Part shown: one piece after another, positions 57,872-64,000 of the stretch
Numbering within the stretch: position 1 is the first letter of the stretch
Layout: each line of letters begins with the position of its first letter
DNA from: Iris pallida
Lineage: Eukaryota; Streptophyta; Magnoliopsida; Asparagales; Iridaceae
Assembly: GCA_029216955.1 (NCBI GenBank)
Contig: JANAVB010042220.1
Location: forward strand, 14,399,904-14,463,903
Length of the DNA: 64,000 nucleotides
Direction: 5' to 3'
Position numbers and translations under genes: made by a program
The notes under the pieces: model-generated
What the model was told of the DNA's origin: nothing
Seen by the model: only the letters and a program-made list of their open reading frames with translations
Databases searched by the model: none

Positions 57872-60661
57872 TCAGGTCCCAATAAAGCTCGCTCTCCAAC
57901 ATCATCCTAAGACAAGGGTGTACGACATCTACGCCCGTACAGTGCCTCGAATGGTGACATCCCAATGTTGGCCTGAAAACTGTTGTTATATGCAAACACC
58001 ACCAAGTGCAGGTGATCCTCCCAGGATCCTCCAAAATCTAGAACACATGTCTGCAGCATGTCCTCAAGACTCTGAATAGTCCTCTCTGACTGTCCCTCAA
58101 TCTGAGGGTGGTATGTAGTACTGAATTTGAGCTGAGTGTCCAAACTAGTATACAGACTCCGCCAAAAATAGAAAGTAAAGCGACTATCCCGATCCGAAAC
58201 AACGCTCACCGGAACTCCGTGTATCCTGATAATCTGCCGCATATACATCTCCGCCAGCCTCTCAATAGACGTCCCCACTTTAAATGGCAAAGAGTGGGCC
58301 GATTTGGTCTACCTGTCCACGATGACCCAAATCGTGTCGTTTCCTACTGGTGAACGCGGTAATCCAGAAACAATCCATCGTGATGTGCTCCCACTTCCAC
58401 TTTGGAATGGGCAATGGCTGTAACATTCCTCCTGGCCTCTGCCTCTTTGCCTTAACCTGCTGACAGACTAGACACCTGGCTACAAAGCGTGCTACTTTTT
58501 GCTTCATCCCATACCACCATACATGCTCCTTCAAATCTCTATACATCTTGTTGGCACCTGGATGCATAGAGTACTGAGAGTGATGGGCCTCCTGTATGAC
58601 CTGCTCCCGAAGCTCTCCGCTAGGCACACACAGTCTGGAATCGTGTCTCAATGTGCCGTCCTCTGCAACGACGAACTCCTCATCCACCAATCATGCTCGA
58701 ACCTGCTCTCGAATATACCGCAGAGTAACATCGTCGAACTGAGCTGACTTGATCCTCTCCATCAAGTCTGACTAAATTTGTAGGCCCCACATCTGCATCT
58801 GAACTCCTGGCACGATCACCTCTATTCCCAAGCTCTCCAAATATGCTAATAAGTGACGATCCCTCGTCAAACACGTAGCTACCGGGTACCTACTCAAGGC
58901 ATCGGCAACCACGTTGGCCTTCCCTAGATGGTACTATAATGAAATATCAAAGTCCTTCATCAACTCTAACCATCTGCGCTGCCTCATGTTGAGCTCTTTC
59001 TTTGTAAACACATACTTCAAGCTCTTGTGGTATGTAAAGATCTCCACGCACTCTCCGTATAGATAGTGCTTCCACAACTTTAGAGCAAAGATAACTGCCA
59101 CCAACTCCAAATCATGGGTATGGTAGTTCTTCTCATACGGACGTAACTGCCTGGATGCATAGGCAATCACCTTCCCATGCTGTTGCAAGACACAACCCAA
59201 ACCCTTCCCTGCGGCGTCACTGTAGATAGTGAACCCGTCTGATCCTGATGGCAATGTCAAAATTGGGGCTGTCTTCTGTTGCTTCTTCAACTCATCAAAA
59301 GCAACCTGACAGTCCTCTGACCAGATAAACTCTGCATCCTTTCGGGTCAGCCTTGTCAATGGCTCTGCAATCTGAGAAAAATCCTGAACAAACCTCCTGT
59401 AATATCCTGCCAATCCCAAAAAGCTCCTGATCTCTACAACTGAATTCGGTGCTGTCCATGCCTCGACTGCTCTGATCTTCTTTGGGTCGACTGAGATCCC
59501 ATCTCCGGTCACAACATGACCTAGGAAATCAACTCGATCCAAGAAGAACTCATACTTCGAGAGCTTGTTGTAAAGCTGCTCCTTCCAGAGAGTCTCCAGA
59601 ACCACTCTCAAATGCTCCTCTGGGTCTTCGAATATACCAAGATATCATCGATGAACACCACCACGAACTTGTCCAAGTACTGGTGGAACACCTTATTCAT
59701 CAAGTTCATGAACACCGCCGAGGCGTTAGTTAACCCGAACGGAATTACCATGAACTTAAACTAGCCATACCAAGTCCTGAAAGCTGTCTTCAGAATATCC
59801 TCCTTCTTTACCTTCACCTGATGATAACCTGACCTCAGGTCAATTTTAGAGAATACCTTCGCTCCGCTCAACTGATCGAACAAGTCATCGATCCTCGACA
59901 GCGGGTACTTATTCTTGATCGTGAGGCTGTTGAGTGCTCTGTAGTCGATATACATCCGTACCGACCTATCCTTCTTCGGTACAAAGAGTACTGGTGCACC
60001 CCATGGTGAAGAACTCAATCAGATGAAGCCCTTATCCTGCAACTCATCTACCTGCCTCTTCAACTCCACAAGCTCACTGTTGTTCACTCTATAGACATGC
60101 TGAGATATCGGCTCTGCGTCGGGTATCAAGTCTATAGAGAACTCTACATCCCTGTCCGGAGGCACCCTTGGCAACTCCTCCAAAAATACATCCATAAACT
60201 CAGCTATCAGTGGATGTGGTATGTTCTGCTCCTCTGCTGAAACTCCGCAAAAAACTTCACTACTCTGCTCTGACTCCTGCCTAATGAACTCAAACTCTGG
60301 CTCTCCTGGCATGCTGAAAAGAACTCTACCACCACGACAATCTATACTGGCATGGTGCCTGCTCAACCAATCCATGCAGAGTATAATATCGTAGTTCGGT
60401 AATGGCATTACGAGCAGACTTACATCCAATTTTTGGCCTCCCAAAACTACTCTTCGATCCTTGTAAACATCACAGACGAGGATAATACCACCCCCAGTCG
60501 TGATCTTGTAGGTCCTAGGTAATGGTTCAGAAGAAAGCTGGTGTCTAATGGCAAATAATGCAGACACAAAGCTATGGAAAGCACCCAAATCAAATAATGC
60601 GAATGCAGGAAAAAGTCGATAAAAACAGAACCTACTATAAGATCTCTTACTGGCTCGGACT
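57872..60661 (-). pseudogene. G1 pol: protease, RT, RNase H and N-terminal integrase
   Basis: On the minus strand the protease site near 60590 reads LFDLGAFHSFVSALFA, where the family has DTGAS, so two active-site neighbours are changed. RT follows with [45 protein letters not shown] and FIDDILVY (59632-59655). RNase H has [13 protein letters not shown] and [19 protein letters not shown], but TYHKSLKY where TDHKSLKY is expected. Integrase starts with HHSQYSMHPGANKMY and CLVCQQVKAKRQRPGG. The core SDRDSRFTFYFW and HPQIEGQSERTIQSLEDML follow, up to the G2 insertion site at 57872. Stops lie near 60017, 59761, 58934, 58770, 58680 and 58315, and frameshifts near 60590, 59615 and 58380. Confidence 0.88.
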
Positions 60662-61942
60662 CCTCAGCTGCTATGGTGAAAGCTCGCCCCTGCTGACCTC
60701 CTCTGGCCTGCTGCTGATGCTGAATGAACTTCTGCTACTGGGTCGGCAGTGGTCCTTTTTGCTGTACTACTGGGGCCTTGGCTCCTGCCCCCTGAGCTGT
60801 ACGTCCCACAACCATGGGACAATCCCTCAACTGGTGCTCTGCTGTACCATAAAGTAGGCACTTGCCGAGCCTCTTTCTACACTCATTCTATACATTTCCC
60901 GGCTTCTTGTAGAAGGTGCAACTAATAGTCTGCTGCTGTCTCGGTGCATGCTGAAATGGCTTCTGCTGGTGCTGCTGCTGCTGATAGTGTGGCCTCTTGG
61001 CTGGGCCCCCACTGCCACTGGCTCCGTGTGAATCTTGACCTCTTTTTGTCTTCAGTTCCAGATCATCCTCCGCTGCCATAGCTCCCATCAAAATCTCCTC
61101 GAATGTAGCATTCCTGTTGCTCTTGGTTAAGGACTTGACTTCCTTAACCAAGCCCTTCTTGAACCTCCTAGCCTTCGCTGTCTCGCTAAGGCCCTCCATA
61201 AATCTACCCAGACGGCAGAACTCTCCGGCGTACTCCTCTACTGTCTGGTTCCTCTAAACCAGGTTCTCAAACTGCGTCTCCAATGCGCCAAGTGCGATGT
61301 CGAAGAAGAACTTCTCCTTGAAAAGCTTCTTAAAAGCCTCCCAAGTTTGCCCCGTAGTACCAACCCTGGGGTCGGTCTGGTACCAAGTGCGGGCAAGGTC
61401 CTGTATCTGACTACCCGCGGCTTCCACCTGGAGTCTAGCCGGTATCTCTGCGAGATGAAAGATCTCCTCTATATGCTTGATCCAGTCGTCGGCATATAGG
61501 ATACCCTCGGTACCCTTGAAGTCTCGCAGTCTCATCTTCTGGAAATCCTGAATACCTAGAGTCCTCGGCTGGTATGGCTGGATCTGTCCTTCTTGGGGTT
61601 GGGCAGCCACCTTCTCTACTGCCACCATCACTAACTGATTGGCATTGTCAATGCCCTGCCTCATGTCCTCTGTCTGGCGTCGCTGCATCTCCATCATCTG
61701 CTGCATGAAGGCGAAGAACTGCGCAACATCAACTGTCCCCTGAGGCGGTGGTGGTAGCATCCCCTAAACTCCTGGGATAGTCTTTGGAACGTTGGAGGAG
61801 TACCACCAAAAGTAGCAGACGGGCCCATCTGAGCTGGAACAAGAGGCGCTGTGGTCCCTGGGTTCTGTTGAGTCGGACGAGAAGTGGCAGACCTCTCAGT
61901 GGTATCCCTAAGACCAGAGTGCTGCGATCGTGTCTCCACCAT
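60662..61942 (-). pseudogene. G1 gag
   Basis: The ATG at 61942 (MVETRSQHSG) aligns with the G2 and G3 starts. After a frameshift near 61785 and a TAG at 61761 the gag core is clear: FKGTEGILYADDWIKHIEEIF, LARTWYQTDPRVGTTGQTWE, FKEKFFFDIALGALETQFEN, then a stop at 61254 and VEEYAGEFCRLGRFMEGL. The zinc-knuckle region is decayed (CTFYKKPGNV*NEC and CLLYGTAEHQLRDC). The C-terminus leads into the protease through AAEESEPVRDLIV. It is closely similar to the G2 and G3 gags, with more damage. Confidence 0.85.
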
Positions 61943-62184
61943 CCTGAAGACAGATCAAACAAGGAATCAATTACTGAAAAAAAAACGAAATCATCAAAAG
62001 AGGACAGTTGTTTTCAAAAGGAGACAATTAACAGCAAGAATTAGATAAGAGTTTTCCTAATGCGATTGAGTACCTTAACTTATATCCTATGTCCTACTGC
62101 AGGTTGTAATGATACTCTAGTTCGAGTACCACTACGAAATCACACTAGTTGTGATTGGACCTGCATGGGTCACCACTAAAAATG
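61943..62184 (-). other. G1 leader and primer-site region
   Basis: The strip between LTR and gag carries the conserved minus-strand string TTTTTAGTGGTGACCCATGC next to the LTR (about 62163-62182). No gene is present. Confidence 0.5.
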
Positions 62185-63388
62185 TGTCACGACCCGCACC
62201 CAGTGTAAGGGTACAAGACGTGGGTACGTCCAGCCTACGTCACAGTGTTGGCGGTAGAACGCTGTCCTGGGTCCAACATCTAACACAATCTAGGAATATG
62301 CTCCAAATAGAGAATAATATATAAATGGTACTACTCAATCACAATAACTAAGATAGAATGGAATAAAGATAATCACAGTAGAGAGTTGTAATATAAAAAT
62401 ATAAATTTCGGTGTAAAACCACACCATAACAAGTCTCAATACAACTACAAAGCCTCATAACTAAATGATAATATAAGTCTAATCTAATCTCAAGGCAAGT
62501 CCTCAGCGACTACTGGATCCTGCTGAGGGTCCAGGTCACCTGTGTCAACTAGGCCTGCTCTATAGTAAGTGTCGCAACAATCCTCATCATCTGTAATATT
62601 TCAACAGGTCAAGTCAGTATAGGAACGAATACATATCTCTCACACAGTTCATAACATGATTGGAAATATGAAACAAGCTATAGAATAATATACATGAACT
62701 GCTGATAAGGAAATAAGACTGTAAAAGATAGAACATAATATATGGAAATAAATATACAGGATATAATAAGAGAACTGAACTAACTACGTGATGTAGAGCA
62801 CAATCTGGTTATGTAAACTGGCTTAGGTTATACATAACTTAAATCTAGTTTGGAGTTACACATAAAAAGGGTGTAGATCACATAACCAAATAAATACTCC
62901 CCCTGCTCCAATCAGTACACAAGGATCTGTCCAAGTTATGTTATTGCACATGAAAGTAGTGTGTCACATGGATAGCTAGTCCACATGCACACTGGAATAC
63001 ACATGAAGGCTCACATGATCATGAGTGTACATGAATGTCACATGAGTATACATGAATAAGTACGAATACAATGAGTAGACGATGCACATGATAAAGTACA
63101 TGAGCATAATATACCCGATATATCCGAGGGGATAACATCGCATGAAGAGATCCATATAGTACTAATCCGTGATATATCGTGACAGCAACAAGTAAACTAG
63201 TCTATAACAAGTAAATATGTCCAAGCAAGAATAAAACGGTCAGAGAATGCACTCGCCTGACAATCTGAGCTGCTAATGAGAATGTGTAACTGTACAGGAG
63301 TGATGTAAACCTATTTAGAACAACCACAAGTCACAACAAAGTCTAATATAACATAATGAATGCCTACAATGCACTTCTTCATGATTCT
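62185..63388 (-). repeat. 5' LTR of G1, 3' portion only
   Basis: It matches 28344-29549 of the left LTR and stops at CATGATTCT, where another LTR begins. The left copy continues AGGTCCTTC at the same point, which shows that this is an insertion break and not the LTR end. Confidence 0.88.
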
Positions 63389-64000
63389 TGTCACTTCCCG
63401 TTCCTAGAATACGTATTTTTAATGCATGTACTGCTTTAATATATTTATTTAATATTTATCATGTATTGTTCTATAATTAAATTCCTTTAATTTCATGTTA
63501 ATTAATTTTCTACAATTTTATTTCTGTATTTTATTTTCTGCTTTTATACTCTACTTTAACTATGCTTTGGGTTCGGCTTGGATTGGATTAAGTTGTTGGT
63601 TCATCATGAACCGAAACAAACCCCCACCTACCACCACCCCTTCATTTAAAGCCCATCCTCTTTCTCTCTCTTCATTACTTCACCATAACTCTCTTCATCA
63701 CTTCTTCTTCATCATAAACTCTTCCCCACCTACTCAGCCGCCAAGGCAAGTGCCAACTTGCTTCATGATGGAATCCCAATTTTATTGTTCCATTATCTTC
63801 CTTATTTGATTCTAAGTCTCTTTAGTACTTGGCATTTTCGATTTCCATGGCTCATTTATTGAAGATCTCAGTTTAATGCATCTTCGGATTTCTTAAGTTT
63901 TGATCTAGTAGCTTTGTTATTTGTCAAGTTTTGATGGTTCCATGTTGTAGAGAATTTTGTCCTACCCCATTTTGACCTATGGAAGTCCAGATTTGGGCTT
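63389..64000 (+). mobile_element. Start of a plus-strand LTR, related to the solo LTR at 15535
   Basis: It begins TGTCACTTCCCG inside the G1 LTR; ATTCT (63384-63388) is the likely left target duplication. Like the solo LTR at 15535 it has a TATA-like element (ATTTAAAGCCC near 63643), a CT-rich leader and a GGCAAGTGCC-like block (63742-63752). It leaves the window at 64000, so neither its length nor an interior can be judged. Confidence 0.68.

Noticed and set aside
62163..62182. Naming the tRNA primer of G1/G2/G3
   Set aside because: The string TGGTGACCCATGC near the LTR could be a primer site, but I cannot match it to a tRNA with confidence and it lies several bases from the LTR end.

Overview
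This window is nuclear DNA of a flowering plant, probably a eudicot. The evidence is a large-LTR Ty3/Gypsy chromovirus of Tekay/Del type, a Ty1/Copia element of SIRE/Maximus type, a plant L1-type LINE whose ORF1 looks like DUF4283, a CACTA element with AGCGACGGA-type subterminal repeats, and long (TA)n, (TAA)n and (CA)n tracts. I find no host gene, rRNA or tRNA that I can support. Nearly every reading frame with recognisable homology belongs to a transposable element, and almost all are broken.

Left part (1-13790). A Copia gag fragment runs off the left edge on the minus strand next to a probable LTR (452-1433). About 1.9 kb of AT-rich unassigned DNA follows. A non-autonomous CACTA element (3390-7173) is flanked by the 3-bp target duplication GAA; its right terminal base is mutated. 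Next comes a broken LINE (about 7298-12607) with an ORF1/ORF2 overlap and a YADN instead of YADD reverse transcriptase box. It ends abruptly and is followed by a CpG-dense block and a decayed plus-strand Copia pol relic.

Right part (13791-64000) is a nest of minus-strand LTR retrotransposons. The outermost, G0, is seen as one LTR (13791-15366 plus 27931-28104) with its polypurine tract at 28105. A SIRE-type Copia element (15367-27925, target duplication TAGAA) sits inside that LTR. Its own left LTR is split by a 2954-bp plus-strand solo LTR (15535-18488, target duplication GTTTC) that carries a minisatellite. Beyond the G0 polypurine tract lies G1, a Tekay-type chromovirus (28344 to beyond 63388) with gag, protease, RT, RNase H, integrase and chromodomain remnants. 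Its integrase C-terminus is split by a 96-nt GT-AG intron-like segment.

G1's integrase is interrupted by G2 (33037-57866, target duplication CCATC). G2 is a gag-only element with two LTRs of 5172 bp each around a 1.7-kb interior. G2's left LTR is in turn interrupted by G3 (33625-46392, target duplication GCAGT), a related gag-only element with LTRs of 5530 and 5532 bp. G1's right LTR is cut by another plus-strand LTR (63389 onward) that leaves the window.

How the parts may work together (inference): G1, G2 and G3 share LTR termini, primer-site region, polypurine tract and gag type. G2 and G3 can therefore be read as non-autonomous passengers of a G1-like chromovirus, in the class called TR-GAG or LARD. 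The Copia element has a third ORF downstream of pol, preceded by a leader that shares near-palindromic motifs with the LTR promoter. The least ordinary features are that ORF3 arrangement, the integrase intron candidate, and the nested gag-only elements with very long LTRs.
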